This document shows, one piece after another, positions 36,085 through 44,587 of a stretch of 64,000 nucleotides of DNA (position 1 is the first letter of the stretch; each line of letters starts with the position of its first letter). Source of the stretch: Streptomyces rishiriensis (GTDB lineage Bacteria; Actinomycetota; Actinomycetes; Streptomycetales; Streptomycetaceae); the NCBI RefSeq assembly GCF_003112535.1, contig NZ_BEWA01000005.1, forward strand, positions 478,024 through 542,023, written 5' to 3'. Below the pieces are notes generated by a model. It worked only from the letters and a program-made list of their open reading frames with translations. It did not search any database and was not told the DNA's origin. Both the position numbers and the translations under genes were made by a program.

Positions 36085-37526
36085 TGACTTCCGCTGCCGC
36101 CAAGCCCCGCATCCCCAACGTCCTCGCCGGACGCTACGCCTCCACCGAGCTCGCCACGCTCTGGTCGCCCGAGCACAAGGTGAAGCTGGAGCGTCAGCTC
36201 TGGCTCGCCGTGCTGCGGGCTCAGAAGGACCTCGGGATCGAGGTGCCGGACGCGGCGATCGCCGACTACGAGCGCGTCCTCGACACCGTGGACCTGACCT
36301 CGATCGCCGAGCGCGAGAAGGTCACCCGGCACGACGTCAAGGCCCGCATCGAGGAGTTCAACGACCTCGCCGGGCACGAGCAGGTCCACAAGGGCATGAC
36401 GTCCCGCGACCTGACGGAGAACGTCGAGCAGTTGCAGATCCGCCTGTCCCTGGAGCTGGTCCGCGACCGCACGGTCGCCGTGCTGGCACGCCTGGGCAAG
36501 CTGGCCGGCGAGTACGGCGAGCTGGTCATGGCCGGCCGCTCGCACAACGTGGCCGCGCAGGCCACCACCCTGGGCAAGCGGTTCGCGACCGCCGCCGACG
36601 AGCTCCTCGTCGCCTACGGCCGGGTCGAGGAACTGCTCGGCCGGTACCCGCTGCGCGGCATCAAGGGTCCGGTGGGCACCGCCCAGGACATGCTGGACCT
36701 GCTGGGCGGGGACGCCGCGAAGCTCGCCGAGCTGGAGGACCGGATCGCCGGTCACCTGGGCTTCTCCCAGGCGTTCACGTCGGTCGGGCAGGTCTACCCG
36801 CGCTCGCTGGACTACGAGGTCGTGACGGCGCTGGTGCAGCTCGCGGCGGCCCCCTCCTCGCTGGCGAAGACGATCCGGCTGATGGCCGGGCACGAGCTGG
36901 TGACCGAGGGCTTCAAGCCCGGCCAGGTCGGCTCGTCCGCCATGCCGCACAAGATGAACACCCGCTCCTGCGAGCGCGTCAACGGCCTGATGGTCATCCT
37001 GCGCGGCTACGCGTCGATGACCGGCGAGCTGGCGGGCGACCAGTGGAACGAGGGCGACGTGTCCTGCTCGGTGGTGCGCCGGGTCGCGCTGCCGGACGCG
37101 TTCTTCGCGCTGGACGGTCTGCTGGAGACGTTCCTGACGGTGCTCGACGAGTTCGGCGCCTTCCCGGCCGTCGTGGCCCGCGAGCTCGACCGCTACCTGC
37201 CGTTCCTCGCCACCACCAAGGTGCTGATGGGCGCGGTGCGCGCGGGCGTCGGCCGTGAGGTCGCGCACGAGGCCATCAAGGAGAACGCCGTGGCCTCGGC
37301 GCTGGCGATGCGCGAGCAGGGCGCCGAGCGCAACGAGCTGCTGGACAAGCTGGCGGCGGACCAGCGCCTGCCGCTCGACCGGGCGCAGCTCGACGCGCTG
37401 ATGGCCGACAAGCTGTCCTTCACGGGCGCCGCGTCCGCGCAGGTCGCCATGGTGGTCGGCCGGGTCGAGGAGATCGTCAAGCAGCGGCCCGAGGCCGCCG
37501 GTTACACCCCGGGAGCCATCCTCTGA
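36084..37526 (+). CDS. purB: Adenylosuccinate lyase
   Basis: The 480-residue fumarase/aspartase-superfamily enzyme acts twice in purine synthesis, releasing fumarate from SAICAR and from adenylosuccinate. The family signature GSSAMPHKMN is intact, with upstream GRSHNVAAQATTLGKR and HKGMTSRDLTEN. Length fits the long actinobacterial form. The GTG start is supported by homology in the N-terminus (PNVLAGRYAS). The Mug-type gene overlaps its stop. Confidence 0.96.
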   Translation: MTSAAAKPRIPNVLAGRYASTELATLWSPEHKVKLERQLWLAVLRAQKDLGIEVPDAAIADYERVLDTVDLTSIAEREKVTRHDVKARIEEFNDLAGHEQVHKGMTSRDLTENVEQLQIRLSLELVRDRTVAVLARLGKLAGEYGELVMAGRSHNVAAQATTLGKRFATAADELLVAYGRVEELLGRYPLRGIKGPVGTAQDMLDLLGGDAAKLAELEDRIAGHLGFSQAFTSVGQVYPRSLDYEVVTALVQLAAAPSSLAKTIRLMAGHELVTEGFKPGQVGSSAMPHKMNTRSCERVNGLMVILRGYASMTGELAGDQWNEGDVSCSVVRRVALPDAFFALDGLLETFLTVLDEFGAFPAVVARELDRYLPFLATTKVLMGAVRAGVGREVAHEAIKENAVASALAMREQGAERNELLDKLAADQRLPLDRAQLDALMADKLSFTGAASAQVAMVVGRVEEIVKQRPEAAGYTPGAIL

Positions 37527-38071
37527 CGCGCTTCACCCAGGCGGAGCTCGAGGCCGCCCGCGACCGTCTCGTGCCGGACGTCGTCGCGGGTGGCCTGCGC
37601 GTGTTGTTCTGCGGCATCAACCCGGGTCTGATGACGGCGGCCACCGGCCATCACTTCGCCCGCCCCGGCAACCGCTTCTGGCCCGTGCTGCACCTGTCCG
37701 GCTTCACGCCGAGGCTGATGAAGCCGGCCGAGCAGCGGGAGCTGCTGTCCTACGGGCTCGGCATCACCAACGTGGTGGCGCGGGCGACAGCCCGGGCGGA
37801 CGAGCTGAGCACCGAGGAGTACCGCGAGGGCGGCCGGCTGCTGGCGGCGAAGGTGGGGGCGCTCGGGCCGCGGTGGCTGGCGGTGGTGGGCGTGACCGCC
37901 TACCGGGCCGCGTTCGACGACCGCAAGGCCGCGGTGGGGCCGCAGGAGCGGCTCGTCGGGGACACCCGCGTGTGGGTGCTGCCGAACCCGAGCGGCCTGA
38001 ACGCGCACTGGACCACGGCGACGATGGCGCAGGAGTTCGCCCGGCTGCGGACGGCGGCGGAGGAGGACTGA
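37523..38071 (+). CDS. mug: Mug-type mismatch-specific uracil/thymine DNA glycosylase, CTG start
   Basis: The 182-residue UDG-superfamily protein carries LFCGINPGL with the catalytic Asn region, HFARPGNRFWPVLH, and NPSGLNAHW, all typical of Mug/TDG enzymes that remove U or T from G mismatches. The frame is open upstream of the first GTG (37571), and the stretch TRFTQAELEAARDRLVPDVV matches what homologues begin with. The only start there is CTG at 37523, overlapping the purB stop in CTGA, with GGGAG 7 nt before it. I prefer this non-standard start; GTG 37571 would cut 16 residues. Confidence 0.82.
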   Translation: MTRFTQAELEAARDRLVPDVVAGGLRVLFCGINPGLMTAATGHHFARPGNRFWPVLHLSGFTPRLMKPAEQRELLSYGLGITNVVARATARADELSTEEYREGGRLLAAKVGALGPRWLAVVGVTAYRAAFDDRKAAVGPQERLVGDTRVWVLPNPSGLNAHWTTATMAQEFARLRTAAEED

Positions 38072-38077
38072 CGGCCC

Positions 38078-38518
38078 TCAGGGCGGGTCGGTCTCCGTCA
38101 CCACCAGCAGGAGCTGGAAGGGCAGTTCCGCGTCCCACTGGGAGACGCCGAGGGCTATCCAGCGCGGCGTGCCGGGCAGTTGCCACAGGTGCAGGTCCGG
38201 AACGTGACCGCTGAGCGAGGCCCAGGGTTCGGGTATGTCCTCTCCGGCCATGGAGCGCTCCAGCGTGCTCGCCAGACTGACGAGGTGCGGCAGCCCCCAG
38301 CGGCCGGTCAGCCGCTCCGAGAGCCCGTCCCGGTCGGCCTCGTACTGCTCCTCCGTCTCCTCCCACGCGCCGCGGCCCTCGCCGTGGAAGTCGCCGCTGG
38401 TCTGCAGTTCCGCCACGAGGTACCCCTCCGCGGGGAGTTCGCGGACGCTCAGCAGGTCGACGGTGGCCAGACCGTGCGCGATGTCCATGAGATCCAGTAA
38501 AGCGGCCGCCACTGACAA
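38078..38518 (-). CDS. Hypothetical protein
   Basis: A 146-residue acidic protein that I do not recognise. It has an N-terminal helical part (LLDLMDIAHGLATVDLLSVREL), a Glu/Gly-rich middle and a C-terminal beta-rich part (WQLPGTPRWIALGVSQWDAELPF, LLLVVTETDPP). No membrane or export signals. Starts are uncertain: TTG 38518, GTG 38512 or ATG 38488. It converges on the glycosylase gene with 6 nt between stops. Confidence 0.65.
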   Translation of the reverse strand: MSVAAALLDLMDIAHGLATVDLLSVRELPAEGYLVAELQTSGDFHGEGRGAWEETEEQYEADRDGLSERLTGRWGLPHLVSLASTLERSMAGEDIPEPWASLSGHVPDLHLWQLPGTPRWIALGVSQWDAELPFQLLLVVTETDPP

Positions 38519-38546
38519 TTGGCGGCCCGTCAGCGCGGCGCCCCGG

Positions 38547-39272
38547 TCAGGCGTCCCGGACCCGCACCCGCCAGGCCCCCGCGGCTACCGCGGCGGCCGT
38601 CCACAGGGCGGTCACCGCGAGCCCGGTCCACGGCCCCGGAACGCCGTCCCACGTGCTGTGCAGGACGACTTGGCCTGCCCGGTCGGGCAGGAGGCCGGCA
38701 GCGCCGCCGTTCACGTCGCCGACGACGAAGGAGACGAGCAGGAGGAAGGGCACGAGGATGCTCAGGGCCCCCACCCCGCTGCGCAGGACCGCGGTGAGGC
38801 CGGCGGCCAGCAGAGCCATCAGCGTCAGATAGACGGCGCAGCCGGTCGTCCCGCGCAGCCACTCCGCCGGGGGCGCCCGGTGCGCGTGCGGCCCTGACGT
38901 CGCCGCTCCCGCCGTCAGGGCCGTCAGCCCGGTGACCAGGCCGACGGCGAACACCGGCAGGCCGATCGCCGTCAGCTTGGCGGCGAACCAGCGGCCCCGG
39001 CGGGGCACCGCGGCCAGCGACAGGCGCAGAGCGCCCGTCTGGAACTCGGCGGAGACGGCCGTCGTGCCGAAGGCGATCGCCGCGATCTGCCCGAAGGTCA
39101 CGCCGAAGAACGCGGAGAACAGGGCGTCGTCGTCGCCGTTTCCGAGTCCCGCCAGTGCGGAGAACGCGACCGTGGCGAGCGGTACGGCTGCCAGGGCGCC
39201 GATCTGTGAGCGCAGCGTGCGGATCTTGATCCACTCGGCGTGAAGTGCGGGCGCGAACGTCAGGGGACCCAT
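38547..39272 (-). CDS. ABC-2-type transporter permease
   Basis: The 241-residue protein has about six membrane helices, beginning with HAEWIKIRTLRSQIGALAAVPLATVAFSALAG (ABC-2 permeases of antibiotic exporters commonly start with an EWxKxRT motif). The ATPase gene is immediately upstream, with a GGAGG site lying across its stop. The pair would export or resist an antibiotic or lipid. Divergent two-component genes 1 kb away may control it. Confidence 0.88.
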   Translation of the reverse strand: MGPLTFAPALHAEWIKIRTLRSQIGALAAVPLATVAFSALAGLGNGDDDALFSAFFGVTFGQIAAIAFGTTAVSAEFQTGALRLSLAAVPRRGRWFAAKLTAIGLPVFAVGLVTGLTALTAGAATSGPHAHRAPPAEWLRGTTGCAVYLTLMALLAAGLTAVLRSGVGALSILVPFLLLVSFVVGDVNGGAAGLLPDRAGQVVLHSTWDGVPGPWTGLAVTALWTAAAVAAGAWRVRVRDA

Positions 39273-39274
39273 GG

Positions 39275-40198
39275 TCAGACCTCCTCGTGCGGTCGGGACG
39301 CGAACTCGGCGTCGGCGGCGGTGAGCGCGAGGTAGGCCTGCTCGAGCGTGCCTTCCTGCGCGGAGAGTTCGAGCAGCGGGACACCCGCGGCGGAGACGAG
39401 CGGACCGATGTCGTCCACGCGCGTGTGGCGCACGGTCCAGTGCCCGTCGGGATGGTGCACCGGGTCGTGGCCGTGCCGGGCGAGGACGTTCTTCAGGGCG
39501 GTCGGGTCCGTCGTGCGGATGCGCACGCCCGGGTGCACCCGCGCGTCGATGAAGTCGCGCAGCGCCGTGTCGGCCAGCAGGCGGCCCCGGCCGAGGACGA
39601 CGAGGTGGTCCGCGAACGACGCGGTCTCGTTCATCAGGTGGCTGGAGACCAGCACGGTGCGGCCCTCCCCGGCGAGCCGGCGCAGCAACCCCCGGATCCA
39701 GACGATGCCTTCGGGGTCGAGGCCGTTGGCCGGTTCGTCGAGCAGGACGACGGCGGGGTCGCCGAGCAGGGCGGCGGCGATGCCGAGCCGCTGGCGCATG
39801 CCGAGGGAGTACGTCCTCACCCGGCGTCGCGCGGCCGGGGCCAGTCCGGCCTCCTCCAGCACCTGGTCGACCCGCCGGACGGGCAGGCGGTTGCTCGCGG
39901 CGAGGGCGAGCAGGTGGTCGCGTCCCGTCCGGGAGCCGTGCGCGGCCTGCGCGTCGAGGAGGGCGCCGACGTGGCGGAGCGGGTCGGTGAGGGTGACGTA
40001 GGGGCGGCCGGCCAGGGTGGCGGCGCCGGAGGTCGGCCGGTCGAGGCCGAGGAGGAGACGCAAGGTGGTGGACTTGCCCGCGCCGTTGGGGCCGAGGAAT
40101 CCGGTGACGCGGCCGGGCAGGACCTGGAAGGTGATCCGGTCCACGGCCCGCCGGGGGCCGTACTCCTTGGTGAGTTCGTGGACGTCGATGCTGGTCAT
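39275..40198 (-). CDS. ABC transporter ATPase (antibiotic-export type)
   Basis: A 307-residue ATPase with Walker A GPNGAGKST (36-44), signature YSLGMRQRLGIA, Walker B VVLLDEPANGLDPEG and switch His in SSHLMNE. The YSLGMRQR variant is typical of DrrA/BcrA-like exporters. The ATG at 40198 is chosen over an open upstream frame, which is antisense to the kinase gene. The stop lies 2 nt before the permease ATG. Confidence 0.93.
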   Translation of the reverse strand: MTSIDVHELTKEYGPRRAVDRITFQVLPGRVTGFLGPNGAGKSTTLRLLLGLDRPTSGAATLAGRPYVTLTDPLRHVGALLDAQAAHGSRTGRDHLLALAASNRLPVRRVDQVLEEAGLAPAARRRVRTYSLGMRQRLGIAAALLGDPAVVLLDEPANGLDPEGIVWIRGLLRRLAGEGRTVLVSSHLMNETASFADHLVVLGRGRLLADTALRDFIDARVHPGVRIRTTDPTALKNVLARHGHDPVHHPDGHWTVRHTRVDDIGPLVSAAGVPLLELSAQEGTLEQAYLALTAADAEFASRPHEEV

Positions 40199-40307
40199 GG
40201 CGACCACCCTGGCCGTCGGCCCGGGGCGCGGGCCTCCCCCGCGCGGGGAGTTCCTCTCCCCCGCCCGGGGGAGGCCCGTTGTCGGTGGCTCCTGCCACCA
40301 TGTCCGC

Positions 40308-41465
40308 ATGGGGCGCCTGCTGAGCCCGCTGCTGCGGGGGAAGACGTACACACGACTGCTGCACCTGTGGGTGCCGATGCTGGTCGTGAGCGTCTGGATG
40401 TTCATCGACCCCCGGCGTCCGTGGGTGCCCGCCCTCGCGCTGATCCCGGTCGGGCTCGTCCCGGCGGTGCGCAGGGGCGAGGGAGTCCAGGCGCAGCTGC
40501 TGCTCACGCCCGACGAGCAGGAGCCGGGATTCTCCGTGGTCGCGTCGGCGACCTGGCGGGACCGGCTCCGCACGGTGCTGTGGCTGGAAGCGCGCATGGC
40601 ACTCGGTGCGGTGACCATGTTCGGGTGCGTCTGGCTGCCGATCGCCACGGTCGAGCTGGTCCGGAGCGCACGCGGCGGTGTGGGCTCCGGCATCCCGGGC
40701 CTCCCCCAGGTGGGGGCGCACTGGTGGTCAGCCCTCCTGGCGCCGCTTCCCGTGCTCGTCCTGGGCGTACTGGTCGTCGCGCTGGGCGAGTTGACGACCG
40801 CCGTCGCGCGGCGGCTCCTGGGCCCGTCGGCCGCGGAGCGGCTCGCCGCCCTGGAGGCGCGCACCGAGCAGCTCCTGGAGCGCAACCGGATCGCCCGGGA
40901 GCTGCATGACTCGATCGGTCACGCGCTCACCGTGGCGGTGGTGCAGGCGGGGGCGGCCCGGGCGGCGGGCGACCCGGTCTTCACCGACCGGGCGCTCGGG
41001 GCGATCGAAGAGACCGGCCGGGCCGCCCTGGAGGACCTGGAGCGGGTGCTCGGCGTGCTGCGGGAGGCCGAGCGGCCGTCGGGCAGCCGGCCGACGCTCG
41101 CGGAGGCCGGCCGGCTGCTGCAGTCGGCGCGCGCGTCGGGCGCGGAGATCGACGCCGAGGTGACGGGCCCTCTGGAGAACGTGCCGGGGCCGGTGTCACG
41201 CGAGGGTTACCGCATCCTCCAGGAGTCGCTGACGAACGTGCTGCGGCACGCGGGAGCCGTTCCGGTCCGGGTGCGCGTCGGGGTCCACGACGACGTCCTC
41301 AGCCTGGAGGTGCGCAACCGGCTTCTCTCCGGTCGTGTGCCCGGCCCCGGGCGGGGCAGCGGGCTGCGGGGGATACGGGAGCGTGCGGCCCTGCTTGGCG
41401 GACGGGCCTCGACCGGGCCGGACGCAGGCGACTGGCAGGTACACGCAGAGTTGCCGCTGAATTGA
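40308..41465 (+). CDS. Histidine kinase of a NarL-type two-component system
   Basis: A 385-residue sensor kinase with four membrane helices (about residues 15-35, 37-53, 98-120, 137-160) and very short outside loops. HisKA_3 dimerisation helix follows, with phospho-acceptor His200 in ARELHDSIGHALT, and a HATPase domain (about 285-385; EGYRILQESLTNVLRHA, GSGLRGIRER). It lies on the opposite strand from the ABC-2 transporter, 109 bp away. Membrane sensing without an outer domain is common in systems reacting to envelope stress. Confidence 0.9.
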   Translation: MGRLLSPLLRGKTYTRLLHLWVPMLVVSVWMFIDPRRPWVPALALIPVGLVPAVRRGEGVQAQLLLTPDEQEPGFSVVASATWRDRLRTVLWLEARMALGAVTMFGCVWLPIATVELVRSARGGVGSGIPGLPQVGAHWWSALLAPLPVLVLGVLVVALGELTTAVARRLLGPSAAERLAALEARTEQLLERNRIARELHDSIGHALTVAVVQAGAARAAGDPVFTDRALGAIEETGRAALEDLERVLGVLREAERPSGSRPTLAEAGRLLQSARASGAEIDAEVTGPLENVPGPVSREGYRILQESLTNVLRHAGAVPVRVRVGVHDDVLSLEVRNRLLSGRVPGPGRGSGLRGIRERAALLGGRASTGPDAGDWQVHAELPLN

Positions 41466-41479
41466 TCTACGCTGGGCGG

Positions 41480-42148
41480 ATGCCGGTGACCGTGCTCCTC
41501 GTCGACGACGAACCCCTGGTCCGCGCGGGCCTGCGGGCGGTTCTCGAAGCGCAGTCCGACATCGAGGTGGTCGGAGAGGCGGCGGACGGGGCGGCGGTGA
41601 TCCCGCTGGTGCGGCGGTTGCGGCCCGACGTCGTCGCCATGGACGTGCGCATGCCTTTGATGGACGGCATCGAGGCCACCCGCGCGGTGCTGCGCACGGT
41701 GGACCGCCCGCCGAAGATCCTGGTCGTGACGACCTTCGAGAACGACGAGTACGTGTACGAGGCGCTGCGTGCGGGCGCGGACGGATTCCTGCTGAAGCGG
41801 GCCCGGCCCGCCGAGATCGTGCACGCGGTGCGCCTGGTCGCCGAGGGCGATTCGCTGCTCTTCCCCGCCTCGGTGCGGCGACTGGCCGCCGAGCACGGCG
41901 GCGGGGACGGCGCCGCGAGCCGGGCGGCGCGGGACGCGCTGGAGCGGGCCCGGCTGACCGGCCGGGAGGCGGAGGTGCTGCGGCTGATGGCGCGGGGGCT
42001 GTCCAACGCGGAGATCGCCGCCCGGCTCTTCGTGGGCGCGGAGACCGTGAAATCGCATGTGAGCGCGGTGCTGGCGAAGCTGGGGGCGCGGGACCGCACC
42101 CAGGCGGTGATCACGGCGTACGAGGCGGGATTCGTGGCCCCGGGTTGA
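41480..42148 (+). CDS. NarL/LuxR-type response regulator
   Basis: The 222-residue protein has a receiver domain with Asp9/Asp10 and phospho-acceptor Asp55 (VAMDVRMP), then a LuxR/GerE helix-turn-helix (about 155-215; LTGREAEVLRLMARGLSNAEIA). It is the partner of the kinase 14 bp upstream. TACGCT (41468-41473) is exactly 6 nt before the ATG, so it may also have its own leaderless promoter inside the operon. Likely target: the divergent ABC transporter. Confidence 0.92.
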   Translation: MPVTVLLVDDEPLVRAGLRAVLEAQSDIEVVGEAADGAAVIPLVRRLRPDVVAMDVRMPLMDGIEATRAVLRTVDRPPKILVVTTFENDEYVYEALRAGADGFLLKRARPAEIVHAVRLVAEGDSLLFPASVRRLAAEHGGGDGAASRAARDALERARLTGREAEVLRLMARGLSNAEIAARLFVGAETVKSHVSAVLAKLGARDRTQAVITAYEAGFVAPG

Positions 42149-42247
42149 GCGGTGCGTGACGGGTTCGGTACGAAGCGGGCACTCGCCCGGGTCCTCCCCG
42201 CCGAGTACGATCCGCCCCAACACGGGCTCGAGCTGGAAGGACGCACC

Positions 42248-43405
42248 TTGGGGCGGTTGACGGGCGGGGATCCCTCGCTGCTGCGAAGGATCAATTCCGC
42301 GGTCGTGCTGCACGCGCTGCGTGCGGCGGACTGCGCGACGCTCACGGAGATCACCCGCGTGACGGGCCTGTCCCGGCCGACCGTGGAGGGAGTCGTCGAG
42401 GACCTCATCGGAGCGGGGCTCGTCGTCGAGAAGGCGGCCGACGAGAGCGTCGCCCGACGGCAGGGGCGGCCCGCGCGGCGGTTCAGGTTCCGGGCCGAGG
42501 CCGGGCATCTGCTGGGCCTGGAGATCGGCTCGCACCGGGTGGCCGCGCTGCTGGCCGACCTGGACGGGCGGGTGCTGGGCGCACAGTCCAGGGAGGTGGA
42601 CGAGTCGGCGCCGGCGGACGAGCGGCTGGAGCGACTGCGGGGCGCGGTGGCGGAGCTGCTGCGCCGGGCCGGCGTCCCGCGCAGTTCGCTGCGGGCGGTG
42701 GGGGTCGGCACGCCGGGGATCGTCGAGGCGGACGGCACGGTGCGGCTGGGCACCGCGCTGCCGGAGTGGACGGGACTGCGGCTGGGCGAGCGGCTGAGCC
42801 GCTCCTTCAAGTGCCCGGTCCTGGTGGAGAACGACGCCAACGCGGCGGCCGTGGCCGAGCACTGGAAGGGCGCCGCCACCGAGTCCGACGACGTCGTCTT
42901 CGTGCTGGCCGGGCTGAGTCCGGGCGCGGGCTCGCTGATCGGCGGTCGCCTGCACCGGGGGTACGGCGGGGCGGCCGGGGAGATCGGCGCCCTGCACCTG
43001 CTGGGGCGTGAGGTGACTCCGGAGACGCTGCTGTCGACCACGGACGAGCCGCTGCATCCGCTGGACGAGCAGGCGGTCGCGGAGGTGTTCGCACAGGCCC
43101 GGAAGGGCAACCAGCGGGCCCGGGCCGCGGTGGACCGGTTCATCCAGCGGCTCGTCCACGATGTGGCCGCGCTGGTGCTGGCCCTCGACCCGGAGCTGGT
43201 CGTGGTCGGCGGCTGGGCGGCGGGCCTGGACGGTGTGCTGGAGCCGTTGCGGGACGAGTTGGCGCGCTACTGTCTGCGGCCGCCGAGGGTGGCCCTGTCG
43301 CTGCTCGGTGAGGCGGCGGTGGCGACGGGGGCGCTGCGGCTGGCCCTCGACCATGTGGAGGAGGAGCTGTTCGCGGTGGAGGGCACGGTCACGGCGCGGC
43401 GGTGA
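42248..43405 (+). CDS. ROK-family transcriptional regulator
   Basis: A 385-residue ROK repressor: winged HTH (about 12-70; LTEITRVTGLSRPTVEGVVEDL) and a sugar-kinase-like ROK domain (about 85-380; VENDANAAAVAEHWKG holds the catalytic-type Asp). The ROK zinc motif CxCGxxGCxE is absent; the region reads EIGALHLLGREVTPE, so it lacks zinc-linked sugar sensing. The TTG at 42248 is chosen for GGAAGG 7 nt upstream; a GTG at 42152 is open but unsupported. Confidence 0.88.
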   Translation: MGRLTGGDPSLLRRINSAVVLHALRAADCATLTEITRVTGLSRPTVEGVVEDLIGAGLVVEKAADESVARRQGRPARRFRFRAEAGHLLGLEIGSHRVAALLADLDGRVLGAQSREVDESAPADERLERLRGAVAELLRRAGVPRSSLRAVGVGTPGIVEADGTVRLGTALPEWTGLRLGERLSRSFKCPVLVENDANAAAVAEHWKGAATESDDVVFVLAGLSPGAGSLIGGRLHRGYGGAAGEIGALHLLGREVTPETLLSTTDEPLHPLDEQAVAEVFAQARKGNQRARAAVDRFIQRLVHDVAALVLALDPELVVVGGWAAGLDGVLEPLRDELARYCLRPPRVALSLLGEAAVATGALRLALDHVEEELFAVEGTVTARR

Positions 43406-43428
43406 GCACGGTCACCGGGGGAACGCGT

Positions 43429-43455
43429 CGCGCCCCGGAGGAGTTCCGGGGCGCG
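43429..43455. terminator. Terminator between the ROK and GntR genes
   Basis: CGCGCCCCGGA (43429-43439) pairs perfectly with TCCGGGGCGCG (43445-43455) around a 5-nt loop, between convergent stops. Confidence 0.8.
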
Positions 43456-43529
43456 GTGCGGGACGTCCGCCGGCGGCGGGGGCGCCGTTCAGGGAGCCCG
43501 CCCGTCGCGACCGGGCACGGGCGGTGCGT

Positions 43530-44291
43530 TCAGGAGGCCCGCCGCTGCGGGCCGTGGTGTATCTCCACGCCGCCCGACGCGCCGAACGTCAGCCGGCAGG
43601 TGTCCGCGCGGTAGGTCGCGACGGAGAGCGCCGCCGTGCGGCCCTCGGCGAAGAAGCGGGTGGTGACCACGAGGACGGGCGCTCCGGGGAGCCGGTCGAG
43701 TTCCCTGGCGTCGTCCGCGCGGGCCGAGCCGAGCTCCACCGCGCGGTCCTGCCCCTGCAGTTCGAGGCGCTCCAGCGCGCCGAGCACCGCACGCGCGCGT
43801 GCCGCGTCGGAGGGAGCGTCGACACCGGTCGCCTCGGGCACCGACGTCAGGGGGACGTAGAGCAGTTCCGCGGCGACGGGCTGACCGTCCGAGACGCGTG
43901 AGCGGCGCACGATGTGCACGGCCTGGTCGCGCGCGGTCTCCAGGGCGGTGGCGACGGCCGCGGGCGCAGGGGCGAGGGTGCTGTCGACGGGCTGCCAGGC
44001 GTCGTCTCCCGTGCCGGGCCACAGCTGCTGCTCGGTGCCGACGGCCACGCCCATCCGCGGCGGCGCCACGGTGGTGCCGACACCGCGGCGGCGCTGCAGC
44101 CTGCCTTCCAGTTCGAGCTGCTCCAGCGCCTGGCGCAGCGTCGCGCGGGCCACGCCGAAGCGGGCGGCCAGCTCGCGCTCGTTGGGCAGGATCTCCCCCA
44201 CGGTGAACTCGGAGTCGAGCGCTTCGCTGAGCACCGTCCTCAGATGCCAGTACTTCGGTTCCGGTACCGATTCCAGTTGCGTGGTCCCCAC
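43530..44291 (-). CDS. GntR-family regulator (HutC/DasR subfamily)
   Basis: The 253-residue protein has a winged HTH (about 12-75; ILPNERELAARFGVARATLRQALEQLELEGRL) and a UTRA ligand-binding domain (about 85-245). It is DasR-like in layout but differs in sequence. The GTG at 44291 is chosen because GGAGG stands 7 nt before it; earlier in-frame starts to 44387 overlap the promoter. Its promoter carries a dre-like palindrome, so it probably represses itself. Confidence 0.9.
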   Translation of the reverse strand: MGTTQLESVPEPKYWHLRTVLSEALDSEFTVGEILPNERELAARFGVARATLRQALEQLELEGRLQRRRGVGTTVAPPRMGVAVGTEQQLWPGTGDDAWQPVDSTLAPAPAAVATALETARDQAVHIVRRSRVSDGQPVAAELLYVPLTSVPEATGVDAPSDAARARAVLGALERLELQGQDRAVELGSARADDARELDRLPGAPVLVVTTRFFAEGRTAALSVATYRADTCRLTFGASGGVEIHHGPQRRAS

Positions 44292-44368
44292 CCTGTCCTC
44301 CGCAATCGCCGTGGTCGGCAGTGTTTTTTCGCGCCCTTGTTTATTAAAGGTTGTTGCACTTATCTGCG

Positions 44369-44403
44369 ACCATAGGACGCCCCCCACCCTTGGTCAAGAC
44401 CAA
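44369..44403 (-). promoter_or_regulatory. GntR-gene promoter with dre-like operator over the -35 box
   Basis: On the minus strand TTGACC (44397-44392) and TATGGT (44374-44369) are 17 bp apart. The perfect palindrome TTGGTC-AA-GACCAA (44390-44403) covers the -35 element. It resembles the DasR consensus TGGTCTAGACCA. Likely bound by the GntR protein itself or by DasR. Confidence 0.7.
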
Positions 44404-44587
44404 TCCTCGAACCCTGTCGGCCCCAAGGGGCTCCTGGGGGAAAGCGTTTACGGGATGGTGGCGCGGGGGTGCTCCCGTGACACTCCGGCAACGCTCCCGC
44501 CGTCAAGGCGGCCCGAGCCGCCCCGCGCGAATTACGGTGGCGCCAGGTCCGGCGCTCCGACCGGTCCGAGGACACGGGAGGTCGGCT

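Noticed and set aside
43406..43529. Possible small gene between the ROK and GntR genes
   Set aside because: Region is filled by a perfect terminator hairpin and has no supported start.
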